From contig DHDF01000026.1 of NCBI GenBank assembly GCA_002399225.1, positions 537 to 18,307 on the forward strand: 17,771 nucleotides of DNA, given 5' to 3'. Made by a program: the position numbers and the translations under genes. Source of the DNA: a bacterium UBA4883 (GTDB taxonomy: Bacteria > Bacillota > Clostridia > Oscillospirales > Acutalibacteraceae). Shown in pieces: positions 1 through 6,474 of the stretch (positions within the stretch are counted from its first letter, which is position 1; every line of letters starts with the position of its first letter). The notes under the pieces are model-generated. The model was not told the origin of the DNA, ran no database searches, and saw nothing but the letters and a program-made list of their open reading frames with translations.

Positions 1-203
1 ATTACCTTAAAATGACTTAAATTTCAATACATTTTTAACTAGAATGTTAAAAAAGCAAAAGAATCGTAATTTTCGATAAAATAAAACTAAAAAATTTAGC
101 AATAACAGCGACTTCTGCTTCAATTATCATGTTGTAATTTAAACCGGTCTAAAAAATACAAGACGCGAAGAAAATCCAGAGCCTTCGAGCCTTTTTGCTT
201 TCT
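1..203. other. AT-rich non-coding leader region
   Basis: No coding region is visible here. The stretch is strongly AT-rich compared with the genes that follow. It contains a perfect inverted repeat with 8-bp arms (TTTTTAAC at 32-39 and GTTAAAAA at 46-53, separated by 6 bp) and a near-palindrome around the CCGG at about 138-151. Neither has a terminator-like layout. The repeat could be a regulator binding site or simply AT-rich chance symmetry; I cannot tell which. No tRNA, rRNA or CRISPR pattern is seen. Confidence 0.5.
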
Positions 204-233
204 CTGTCAAAACCGGCATTGATATGCTATAAT
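204..233 (+). promoter_or_regulatory. Promoter of the HD-domain gene
   Basis: A perfect -10 box TATAAT (228-233) is preceded directly by TGC, giving an extended -10. A -35 like CTGTCA (204-209, four of six to TTGACA) lies 18 bp upstream. The gene starts 30 bp downstream with a G-rich ribosome binding site (GGGGG at 249-253). This is a convincing vegetative sigma-A type promoter. Confidence 0.65.
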
Positions 234-263
234 TTATTATAAATGATTGGGGGAATCTTTTAA

Positions 264-851
264 ATGGGGTTCAGGGAAGAATTTGAAGACATATATCACC
301 GGAATATTACCCGTGCCGGTTCCACAGAACTGCTTGCGTGGCTTAGTGGGACAGATTTTTTTGTCGCACCGGCAAGCACAAAATTTCACTGTGCATGTCT
401 TGGCGGCCTTGTACAGCACAGTGTCAGTGTTTATCATGTGATGCGAGAGAAGCATTTTGATCCGTCGGAAGATAATGAAGAAAGCTTTGCAATCTGCGCA
501 TTGCTTCATGACATCTGCAAAGCACAGTTTTACAAAAAAAGTATGCGCAACTATAAAAATGAAGAAACAGGGCAGTGGGAAAAACGTCCCTACTATACCA
601 TCGACGATGCTTTTCCATATGGCCATGGCGAAAAATCAGTCTTTCTTATTGAACGCTTTATGCGGCTGAAAACCAGTGAAGCTGTAGCGATCCGCTGGCA
701 CATGGGCGGCTTTGACGACGCCGTCAAGGGCGGTAGCTTCACGATCAGTCAGGCATATGAAAAATATCCGCTGGCCGTCAAACTCCACTTGTCTGACCTG
801 GAAAGCACTTATCTTAGGGAAAAGGGAACCTCTGCGGTCCATCGTCGCTAA
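264..851 (+). CDS. HD-domain family hydrolase
   Basis: This 195-residue soluble protein has the spaced histidine/aspartate pattern of HD-superfamily metal-dependent phosphohydrolases: H52 (in GLVQHSV), the H82-D83 doublet (in LLHDICK), H121 and H146 as possible extra ligands, and D178 (in LHLSDLE). That is the H...HD...D order expected of the fold. The family hydrolyses phosphate esters such as nucleotides or cyclic nucleotides; the substrate cannot be read from the sequence. The ATG at 264 is preceded by GGGGG at 249-253 and by a strong promoter. The gene is monocistronic, ending 128 bases before a terminator. The fold class is fairly certain; the function is unknown. Confidence 0.8.
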   Translation: MGFREEFEDIYHRNITRAGSTELLAWLSGTDFFVAPASTKFHCACLGGLVQHSVSVYHVMREKHFDPSEDNEESFAICALLHDICKAQFYKKSMRNYKNEETGQWEKRPYYTIDDAFPYGHGEKSVFLIERFMRLKTSEAVAIRWHMGGFDDAVKGGSFTISQAYEKYPLAVKLHLSDLESTYLREKGTSAVHRR

Positions 852-978
852 ATTGCCGCCGGCTGAGAAGACGGGCCCACTTCCTTTCCAAAGTCCAGAG
901 GAAGGGCATCTGGATTTTCCCTTTCCAAGTTTTGTCGGACTCACTGCTTTTTGAGAAAGATTTTGTTCATCTTTTCAC

Positions 979-1004
979 AACCGCCGATTTTTCGGCGGTT
1001 TTTT
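979..1004 (+). terminator. Intrinsic terminator after HD-domain gene
   Basis: A perfect 9-bp stem, AACCGCCGA (979-987) with TCGGCGGTT (992-1000), closes a four-T loop and runs into a six-T tract ending at 1004. This is a classic Rho-independent terminator. The 127 bases between the gene's stop codon and the hairpin show no further gene. Confidence 0.9.
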
Positions 1005-1059
1005 CATTAACTTTTATGCTATTTCACAATAATATTATAACATAAAAATAAAAAAAGTG

Positions 1060-1087
1060 TTGACAAATTGAAAATAAATTGTATCAT
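1060..1087 (+). promoter_or_regulatory. Promoter of the first ABC exporter unit
   Basis: A perfect -35 TTGACA (1060-1065), a 16-bp spacer and a -10 TATCAT (1082-1087, five of six). The last base of the -10 is also the first base of the inner arm of a palindromic operator. The same geometry is found at the promoter near 2790-2819, which supports both assignments. Confidence 0.75.
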
Positions 1088-1116
1088 TGTATTATAAAAT
1101 TAATACAGTAATACAA
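1079..1116 (+). promoter_or_regulatory. Nested double palindromic operator, likely GntR (YtrA-type) site
   Basis: Four 8-mers form a nested palindrome. On the left are TTGTATCA (1079-1086) and TTGTATTA (1087-1094). After a 6-bp gap, on the right, are TAATACAG (1101-1108) and TAATACAA (1109-1116). Each left 8-mer is the reverse complement of a right one with at most one mismatch. The site overlaps the -10 box and the start-site region, so binding should block transcription. The same 8-mer set occurs at 2811-2840 upstream of the GntR gene, making that regulator the best candidate; this link is inference. Confidence 0.7.
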
Positions 1117-1129
1117 GGAGTAAACAAAC

Positions 1130-2053
1130 ATGAGTGAATCAGTTTTTCAGTCAAGGTCCCTCAGAAAGCAGTTCGGAGCTTTTTCCGCGGTAGACGACCT
1201 CAGCATAAGCTTGACAAAGGGCAGCATTTTTGCTCTGGTGGGGCAAAATGGAGCGGGAAAAACAACTCTGCTGAAAATGATCTGCGGGCTGTCTCTTCCG
1301 ACTTCCGGCTCTTTAGAGCTTTTCGGCGTATCCGGCGCAAAAGATTTGGAACACGCCCGCGAACGGATTGGAAGCATCATCGAAACCCCTGGATTTTATC
1401 CGTATCTGTCCGCACGCCAAAATCTGGAGTATTACCGGATTCAGCGCGGAATCCGTGACAAGGCTTGTGTGGAATCGACTCTGCACACCGTCGGGCTCGA
1501 TATGGCCGGCGATAAAAAATTCAAGAGCTTTTCTCTCGGCATGAAACAGAGGCTGGGATTGGCGCTTGCAATTCTGAACAGACCGGATTTTCTGGTTCTG
1601 GATGAGCCGATCAATGGGCTGGACCCTATGGGAATCCGAGAATTCCGTGAGATTTTACTGAAGCTCAATCATGAGAATGGAACGACCATCCTGGTTTCCA
1701 GCCACATCCTGGGGGAACTTTCTCGGATTGCAACTCATTACGGGTTCTTAAACGGCGGTCGTCTGGTAGAATGCATCACAGCGGAGGAACTCGAGCGAAA
1801 ATGCCGTGTGGAACTGAGGCTGGAGGTAGACGACTCCGCCAAAGCCGCCGATGTGCTGCAAAACAGGCTTTCTCTGCGGCAAGTCCGAATTCTGAACGGG
1901 ACTACGCTGGAGCTTTCCGACGGGGTGGAACATCCGGAACTGGCGGTAAAAAGCCTGGTGGAATCCGGCGTTCTGGTTTCGCAGGTTTACCGGACCGGAA
2001 CCAGCCTGGAAAATTATTTTATCAATTTAATTGGAGGTAAAAAAATTGCTTAA
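1130..2053 (+). CDS. ABC exporter ATP-binding subunit (BcrA-like family)
   Basis: This 307-residue cytoplasmic ATPase powers an ABC-2 type exporter with the membrane protein encoded next. It has Walker A GQNGAGKTT (38-46), a Q-loop region with E85 in IIETPGF, signature SLGMKQ (135-140), Walker B FLVLDEP (154-160) and switch H192. All are intact. About 110 residues follow the nucleotide-binding domain, as usual for the bacitracin/lantibiotic-immunity (BcrA/LanF) and general drug-export groups. The start has a good ribosome binding site (AAGGAG near 1115-1120). The stop overlaps the permease start by 8 bases. The promoter carries the shared operator, suggesting control by the downstream GntR protein. 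The transported substrate is not identifiable. Confidence 0.9.
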   Translation: MSESVFQSRSLRKQFGAFSAVDDLSISLTKGSIFALVGQNGAGKTTLLKMICGLSLPTSGSLELFGVSGAKDLEHARERIGSIIETPGFYPYLSARQNLEYYRIQRGIRDKACVESTLHTVGLDMAGDKKFKSFSLGMKQRLGLALAILNRPDFLVLDEPINGLDPMGIREFREILLKLNHENGTTILVSSHILGELSRIATHYGFLNGGRLVECITAEELERKCRVELRLEVDDSAKAADVLQNRLSLRQVRILNGTTLELSDGVEHPELAVKSLVESGVLVSQVYRTGTSLENYFINLIGGKKIA

Positions 2054-2774
2054 ATTAATTCGTGCCGATCTCTATAAAGTATGGCATCGGCCGTTTTTCT
2101 ATTTGCTGCTTGCCGGCATGGCTGTCCTTGCATTCTTGGTCAACTTTTCCATCTCCCGCCTTTCAGACGGCAATTTTATTTTTAATTCATGGATGGTGGT
2201 CCTTTTTAATTTTCTTTCCTGGCCGGTGCTGCTAATGCCGATTCTAATCGATCTGGTCAGCGCGGAAGAATACAAGGAGCATACGCTGAAAAACACGGTT
2301 TCCTGTGGGATAAACCGCACAAAGCTCTACTGCGCCAAAGTTGTCGTGGCGATTCTTTTGGGCATCGTTCTCGGGGCCGTTACGCTCGGGGCGTACTGCG
2401 GCAGCTCACTGTTGCTTTTAAAGTGGAATTCTTCCTTTACGTCTGCTTTTGCGGCCGACTTTTTCCGCCGTGTGGGTGTCTGCTGTATTGGCTACGCCGC
2501 TTCTCTTTCGATCGCGGCCTTCTTTGCAGCTTTACTGCAAAAAAACTCGCTTTTTGTGTTCGCATTTTATGCGGCGATTTTCCTCCCGCAGCTGTTGCTT
2601 AAGCTGTTTCACCTTTCGGGCTTTGCCAAGTACTTTCTGCTGATGCCGCAGTTTACCCTGGTCGCCTCCGGTTCCGCCCGGCAGATAGGGGAATCCGTTC
2701 TGATCTTTTTACTCACGTGGCTCGCTTTTCTGGCTGCCGGAACCGTTTTGTTTCGGAAAAAAGATATCAGTTAA
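2046..2774 (+). CDS. ABC-2 type exporter permease
   Basis: This is a hydrophobic 242-residue membrane protein with about six predicted transmembrane segments. It has the cytosolic motif typical of ABC-2 permeases (AEEYKEHTLKN, shortly after the second hydrophobic segment). It should form the membrane channel for the ATPase encoded just upstream. I chose the TTG at 2046 because GGAGG (2033-2037) lies 8 bases before it. An in-frame TTG at 2031 would place the ribosome binding site inside the coding sequence. The 8-base overlap with the ATPase gene points to translational coupling. The substrate is unknown; a role in removal of antimicrobial peptides or antibiotics is possible from family membership only. 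Confidence 0.85.
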   Translation: MLKLIRADLYKVWHRPFFYLLLAGMAVLAFLVNFSISRLSDGNFIFNSWMVVLFNFLSWPVLLMPILIDLVSAEEYKEHTLKNTVSCGINRTKLYCAKVVVAILLGIVLGAVTLGAYCGSSLLLLKWNSSFTSAFAADFFRRVGVCCIGYAASLSIAAFFAALLQKNSLFVFAFYAAIFLPQLLLKLFHLSGFAKYFLLMPQFTLVASGSARQIGESVLIFLLTWLAFLAAGTVLFRKKDIS

Positions 2775-2789
2775 AAATGGGAAAAAAGC

Positions 2790-2819
2790 TTGACAAGAAG
2801 GAGATTCCTATTGTATAAT
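2790..2819 (+). promoter_or_regulatory. Promoter of the GntR/ABC unit
   Basis: A perfect -35 TTGACA (2790-2795), an 18-bp spacer and a perfect -10 TATAAT (2814-2819). It starts 16 bases after the preceding permease stop codon, so this unit can be transcribed on its own. The operator arm begins at the last base of the -10. Confidence 0.8.
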
Positions 2820-2840
2820 TGTATTAATGTATTAGTACAA
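2811..2840 (+). promoter_or_regulatory. Palindromic operator at the GntR gene (autoregulatory site)
   Basis: TTGTATTA (2819-2826), a 6-bp gap and TAGTACAA (2833-2840) form an inverted repeat with one mismatch. A related outer left 8-mer, TTGTATAA, precedes it (2811-2818). The outer right copy seen at the first exporter is absent here (2841-2848 is unrelated). The site covers the -10 and start region, as expected for repression by the gene's own product. Confidence 0.7.
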
Positions 2841-2862
2841 TTGCCTGTTCGGAGGTGAAAAA

Positions 2863-3240
2863 ATGGCTTGGAATTTAAAATCCGACAGACCGATTTATTC
2901 CCAGCTGATTGAACAGATCCAGCTCATGGTTGTGTCAGGTATTTATGCGGCGGGGAGCAAGCTGCCCTCCGTCCGCGATATGGCTGCTGAGGCTTCGGTG
3001 AATCCGAATACCATGCAAAGAGCGCTTTCTAAATTAGAGGACGACGGGCTTCTTTATTCTCAGAGGACCAGCGGGCGATATGTCACGGAGGATGTGCAGA
3101 AGATTATGCAGACGAAAAACGGCCTTGCGGAAAATTTGGTGCAGGAATTTATACGAAAGATGAATCGTTTGGGGTTTGACGGAGAACAAACCGTCGATCT
3201 GCTGAACCGTGTGATGAAGGAGGAAGGGCAGAATGGATAA
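2863..3240 (+). CDS. GntR-family transcriptional regulator, YtrA subfamily
   Basis: This 125-residue protein has an N-terminal winged helix-turn-helix of the GntR type, about residues 5-75. It includes the family pattern PIYSQLIEQI, a GSKLPSVRDMA segment and NPNTMQRAL in the recognition helix region. The short C-terminal tail (about 50 residues) has no effector domain, which is the mark of the YtrA subfamily that controls ABC transporter operons. GGAGGTG (2851-2857) precedes the ATG at 2863. The stop overlaps the following ATPase gene by 8 bases. Matching operators in front of this gene and of the exporter at 1130 suggest it represses both and itself. The inducing signal is not visible. Confidence 0.9.
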   Translation: MAWNLKSDRPIYSQLIEQIQLMVVSGIYAAGSKLPSVRDMAAEASVNPNTMQRALSKLEDDGLLYSQRTSGRYVTEDVQKIMQTKNGLAENLVQEFIRKMNRLGFDGEQTVDLLNRVMKEEGQNG

Positions 3241-3931
3241 CATACTTGAGTGCCGCAACCTGGTGAAATATTACCCGGGATGTCTTGCACTCAATTCGGT
3301 GAACCTTTCGGTGCCAAAGGGCCGTATCGTTGGCCTGCTGGGGCCGAACGGAAGTGGAAAAACCACACTGATTAAACTGGCCAACGGGCTTTTGACCCCC
3401 AATTCCGGGCAGATTCTGGTCGGTGGAAGGGCACCGGGCGTTGAAACGAAAAAAATGGTTGCTTATCTGCCGGAGCGCACTTATCTGAACGACTGGATGA
3501 ACGTCAACACAATGATTGATTTTTTCGGTGATTTCTATGCGGATTTTAACAAGGCGAAAGCGTATGATATGCTGCAAAGGCTGCATATCAATCCGGCTGA
3601 CCACCTGAAGACAATGTCCAAAGGCACCAAGGAGAAAGTTCAGCTGATTTTGGTGATGAGCCGCGAGGCTCAGCTGTATATTCTCGACGAGCCGATCGGC
3701 GGCGTCGACCCGGCGACACGGGATTATATTCTGGACACCATCATCAGCAATTACAGCGAAAATGCGACGCTGCTGATTTCAACGCACCTGATTACAGACG
3801 TGGAAAAAATCCTGGACGATGTGATTTTCATTAATATGGGCAATATTGTCCTGACCGCCACCGTCGATGAGATTCGGGAAAAAGAGGGCAAAAGCGTCGA
3901 TGCGTTTTTCCGGGAGGTGTTCAAATGCTAG
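3233..3931 (+). CDS. ABC transporter ATP-binding subunit (YtrB-like)
   Basis: This 232-residue ATPase has Walker A GPNGSGKT (37-44), a variant signature MSKGTKEK (128-135) usual for the YtrB-type group, Walker B LYILDEP (148-154) and switch H185. It overlaps the GntR gene by 8 bases upstream and the membrane-subunit gene by 7 bases downstream, so the three should be translated together. It ends with a TAG stop, which shows that amber is used as a normal stop in this genome. It would drive export or a sensing function with the adjoining permease, but that partner is frameshifted in this sequence. Confidence 0.88.
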   Translation: MDNILECRNLVKYYPGCLALNSVNLSVPKGRIVGLLGPNGSGKTTLIKLANGLLTPNSGQILVGGRAPGVETKKMVAYLPERTYLNDWMNVNTMIDFFGDFYADFNKAKAYDMLQRLHINPADHLKTMSKGTKEKVQLILVMSREAQLYILDEPIGGVDPATRDYILDTIISNYSENATLLISTHLITDVEKILDDVIFINMGNIVLTATVDEIREKEGKSVDAFFREVFKC

Positions 3932-4730
3932 GCAAGCTTTTGAAATATGAATTTTCCGCCACCGCGCGGATCTTTTTCCCAATTTACGGGCTGGTTCTTC
4001 TGATGGCGGGGATCACCAGATTAATTTGGAAAATGGATACGGAAAGCGTGAATATACCGCGTATGATCTCTATGAGCGTCTATGTGGCTTTGCTGGTCGC
4101 AATGTTTGTGATCACTTTGATTGTCACCATTCAGCGCTTTTATAAAAATCTGCTGGGTGACGAGGGTTATCTTTCCTTTACGCTTCCTGTCAAGGTACAC
4201 AGCCAGATCGATGCGAAGATGCTCATTACGCTCCTTTGGTCTGTACTGAGCGTAGTCGTTTCCGCCGTCTCCATCTTCCTCTTGGTCATGGGTCCCCCCA
4301 GACCCTGCTGCAATTCAGCCGCGGATGCGGCGAAATCAGGCAACTGTACCGCCAATATGGATTCTCCGCGCATCTGATCACACTGGAAGTGATTGTTCTG
4401 CTCTTGGCCGGCCTTTTGTCCAACATCCTTGAGATTTATGCCGCCGTAACCGTTGGCAATCTTGCCGGACGGCATAAGCTTCTGGCTGGTATCGGCGCTT
4501 TCCTGGGCTTTGGAATTGTGGAGCAGGTTGTCACTTCCCTGCTGTTCAGCGGGCTGAATCAGAAGATTACGGCTTATTTTGAGTCTTTTCGCTATTCCGT
4601 TTCGGGACAGTTCCCGGCTGAGCCGACAGAGGTTGGCCTACTGTCTCTAATCCTCTACGCCGTCGTATTCGGCACTGCGTTTTACTTTTTTATCGACTGG
4701 ATGCTCGGCAAAAAACTGAATCTGGAATAA
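3925..4730 (+). pseudogene. ABC transporter permease, frameshifted at a C6 tract
   Basis: The reading frame from the ATG at 3925 encodes the N-terminal half of a hydrophobic membrane protein, with segments starting FFPIYGLVLLMAG and MSVYVALLVAMF. It passes into nonsense after the run of six C at 4294-4299 and stops at 4377. The C-terminal half, with further transmembrane segments and ending GKKLNLE, continues in another frame to 4730. One extra C (or two fewer) in the tract would join the halves into a protein of about 268 residues, normal for these permeases. The gene is the expected partner of the ATPase upstream. The lesion may be genuine, a slippage or frameshift site, or a sequencing error. 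Confidence 0.8.
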
Positions 4731-4768
4731 AAAAGCGGGGCAGCGTACGCATGAAACTGCCAAAAGAG

Positions 4769-4794
4769 AACGCCCGGCCAAGGCCGGGCGTTTG
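4769..4794 (+). terminator. Terminator after the GntR/ABC unit
   Basis: A perfect 11-bp stem, AACGCCCGGCC (4769-4779) with GGCCGGGCGTT (4782-4792), around a two-base loop gap. The following T tract is short (TTT then GG), so the hairpin is strong but the U-run is weak. It lies 38 bases after the permease stop codon. Confidence 0.7.
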
Positions 4795-4885
4795 GTGTCG
4801 GCAGGGCTTTTGTCTTCTTTGAAGAACTTACTGATTGCCTTAGAAAAAACATATCGTTTTTCCTATCATTTGCGTGGGAAAGCAC

Positions 4886-4914
4886 TTGTAAAACCGGAAG
4901 AGGGATGGTATAAT
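4886..4914 (+). promoter_or_regulatory. Promoter of the [FeFe] hydrogenase gene
   Basis: A -35 TTGTAA (4886-4891, four of six), an ideal 17-bp spacer and a perfect -10 TATAAT (4909-4914). Two palindromes lie over and just after the -10 and are listed separately. The predicted 5' leader is about 70 bases. Confidence 0.75.
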
Positions 4915-4919
4915 ACCAT
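4905..4919 (+). promoter_or_regulatory. Palindrome centred on the hydrogenase -10 box
   Basis: ATGGTAT (4905-4911) and ATACCAT (4913-4919) form a perfect inverted repeat with 7-bp arms around one central base. The repeat encloses the whole -10 box. It could be an operator for a regulator I cannot name, separate from the Rex-like site that follows. Confidence 0.4.
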
Positions 4920-4924
4920 TGAAA

Positions 4925-4942
4925 ATGTTAAATTTTTAACAT
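4925..4942 (+). promoter_or_regulatory. Rex-like operator (NADH/NAD+ sensing repressor site)
   Basis: ATGTTAAA (4925-4932) and TTTAACAT (4935-4942) form a perfect palindrome. Its core is TGTTAA, four bases, then TTAACA, which matches the known Rex consensus TTGTTAA-N4-TTAACAA except at the outermost bases. It lies within about 10-30 bases after the -10 box, where a repressor would block transcription. Rex represses fermentation and hydrogenase genes in many Clostridia when NADH is low. Site match is seen; regulation is inferred. Confidence 0.7.
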
Positions 4943-4992
4943 GCAATTCACCCAATCTTTTTTAGATATAGGATATTTAGATGAGGGAACCT

Positions 4993-6435
4993 ATGAAATT
5001 TGAGTATGATAATGAAGCCAAACAATTGAAATTTGAGGTTTTGACCTGGGTGGCCCGGTATGCTTTTGAAGGAACTTTGGAAGAACACCTTGAACAGATT
5101 CCCTACGATATGATTCCGGGTCCGCTTCCGACCTTTCGGTGCTGTATTTACCGCGAACGTGAAATTATCCGCGAACGCATCATTTCCGCGCGCGGCGGCA
5201 ATCAGCCGGGGCAGGGGGATGAAAACGTCATCGGCGTCCTTCCGGCCGCCTGCGAAGGCTGCCCAATCAGCCGGTTCCGCGTGACAGACAACTGTCAGCA
5301 CTGCTTGGCGCAGAAGTGCCGGGAAGCCTGTCCTTTCGGTGCAATTTCCATCACACCGAAAGGGGCCTACATCGATCCGCAAAAGTGCCGGGAATGTGGG
5401 CGATGCGCGGCAGCATGCCCGTACAACGCCATTTCTGACACCCTGCGGCCCTGTGTTCGTTCCTGCCCGGTCAAAGCGATCAAAAAGGATCAGTATAAAC
5501 GGTCTGTCATTGATTATTCTTTCTGCATCAACTGCGGAGCCTGTATGAAAAACTGTCCGTTCGGCGCCATCACGGACCGGTCCCAGATTGTGCAGATTAT
5601 CGAGGCCATCAAGAGCGGCGCCAAAGTGGTGGCCTGCTTTGCTCCCGCAGCGGAAGGCCATTTTGGCACAGCGACCGCAGGCATGATCAAAAGCGCTTTG
5701 AAAAAGCTGGGTTTTTCGGATGCTGCGGAGGTTTCTCTCGGTGCGGATGCCGTGGCATCCCACGAGGCGCAGGAGCTGAAACGGGCTTTGACGGAAGGCA
5801 GAAAAATGACGACTTCCTGCTGTCCCGCTTTTGTTGAACTGATTGAAAAGCATTACCCAAAGGTCCGGGATCTGGTGTCCCATACGGTTTCGCCGATGAC
5901 GGCAACCGCCCGCTATCTGCGCCTTAAAGATCCGGGGGCAAAAATTGTCTTTATCGGTCCCTGCGTGGCGAAGAAAAATGAGATACAGAAAGTCTCAGAC
6001 ACGGCGGATTATGTCCTTACCTTTGAGGAGCTGGCCGCGCTGTTCTCCGCCCGCGGCATCGATGTGGAATCGGAACAGGAATCGGAACAGGACGGCAGCC
6101 GCGCCGGAAAAGGCTTTGCCCAAAGCGGTGGTGTGGCCGGAGCGGTTACTCAGGTATTCCAAGAAGAAAAAATCGACCTGACGTTTGCCTGCACAAAATG
6201 CGATGGAAGCCAGGAATGTAAAAAAGCGCTGGCTATCCTGAGCGCGGGACGCCTTCCACAGGACTTTGTAGAAGGCATGGCCTGCGAAGGCGGCTGTGTT
6301 TCCGGTCCTGCAGGAGTTGCGGAACCGGTCAAGATCCGCAAAAACCGGGCGGCCATCCTCGCAAAAGCGGATCATCGCACCATTTCCGAAAATCTTGAGG
6401 TTAAGCATGATTTTTCCCAGGTTAAAATGGAATAA
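4993..6435 (+). CDS. [FeFe] hydrogenase, group-B-like, ferredoxin-type
   Basis: This protein of about 480 residues would interconvert protons and H2 in the cytoplasm, with ferredoxin as likely electron partner. The N-terminal part (about 85-190) is rich in 4Fe-4S motifs: C87/C90, C101/C104/C109/C113, C132/C135/C138/C142, C154/C158 and C178/C181/C184/C188. The H-cluster domain follows, with L1 TSCCPAF (274-280), L2 GPCVAKKNE (322-330) and L3 MACEGGCVSGP (429-439). The forms CCPAF and GPCVAKK, rather than CCPxW and MPCxxK, fit group B rather than the classical HydA. I prefer the ATG at 4993 because GAGGG (4983-4987) lies just before it; an in-frame ATG at 4981 gives four more residues. No maturation genes are in the window. 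A Rex-like site precedes it. Confidence 0.88.
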   Translation: MKFEYDNEAKQLKFEVLTWVARYAFEGTLEEHLEQIPYDMIPGPLPTFRCCIYREREIIRERIISARGGNQPGQGDENVIGVLPAACEGCPISRFRVTDNCQHCLAQKCREACPFGAISITPKGAYIDPQKCRECGRCAAACPYNAISDTLRPCVRSCPVKAIKKDQYKRSVIDYSFCINCGACMKNCPFGAITDRSQIVQIIEAIKSGAKVVACFAPAAEGHFGTATAGMIKSALKKLGFSDAAEVSLGADAVASHEAQELKRALTEGRKMTTSCCPAFVELIEKHYPKVRDLVSHTVSPMTATARYLRLKDPGAKIVFIGPCVAKKNEIQKVSDTADYVLTFEELAALFSARGIDVESEQESEQDGSRAGKGFAQSGGVAGAVTQVFQEEKIDLTFACTKCDGSQECKKALAILSAGRLPQDFVEGMACEGGCVSGPAGVAEPVKIRKNRAAILAKADHRTISENLEVKHDFSQVKME

Positions 6436-6453
6436 TTGCCGAAAATGTGATAT

Positions 6454-6466
6454 CCTCATACTGAGG
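6454..6466 (+). promoter_or_regulatory. Hairpin enclosing the ribosome binding site of the third ABC unit
   Basis: CCTCA (6454-6458) can pair with TGAGG (6462-6466) across a three-base loop. The right arm is part of the ribosome binding site of the next gene (GAGGTGAT, 8 bases before the ATG at 6475). Folding would partly hide that site. The short 39-base gap after the hydrogenase shows no clear separate promoter, so the exporter may be co-transcribed with the hydrogenase. Confidence 0.35.
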
Positions 6467-6474
6467 TGATTCGG

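Noticed and set aside
4841..4865. Hairpin TAGAAAAAAC / GTTTTTCCTA upstream of the hydrogenase promoter
   Set aside because: The stem is AT-rich with a mismatch and no proper U tract after it, so it does not support a terminator or a riboswitch call.
4948..5883. 311-residue open frame antisense to the hydrogenase gene
   Set aside because: It lies opposite conserved 4Fe-4S and H-cluster codons, shows no recognisable domain and has no promoter or ribosome binding site; it is a shadow.
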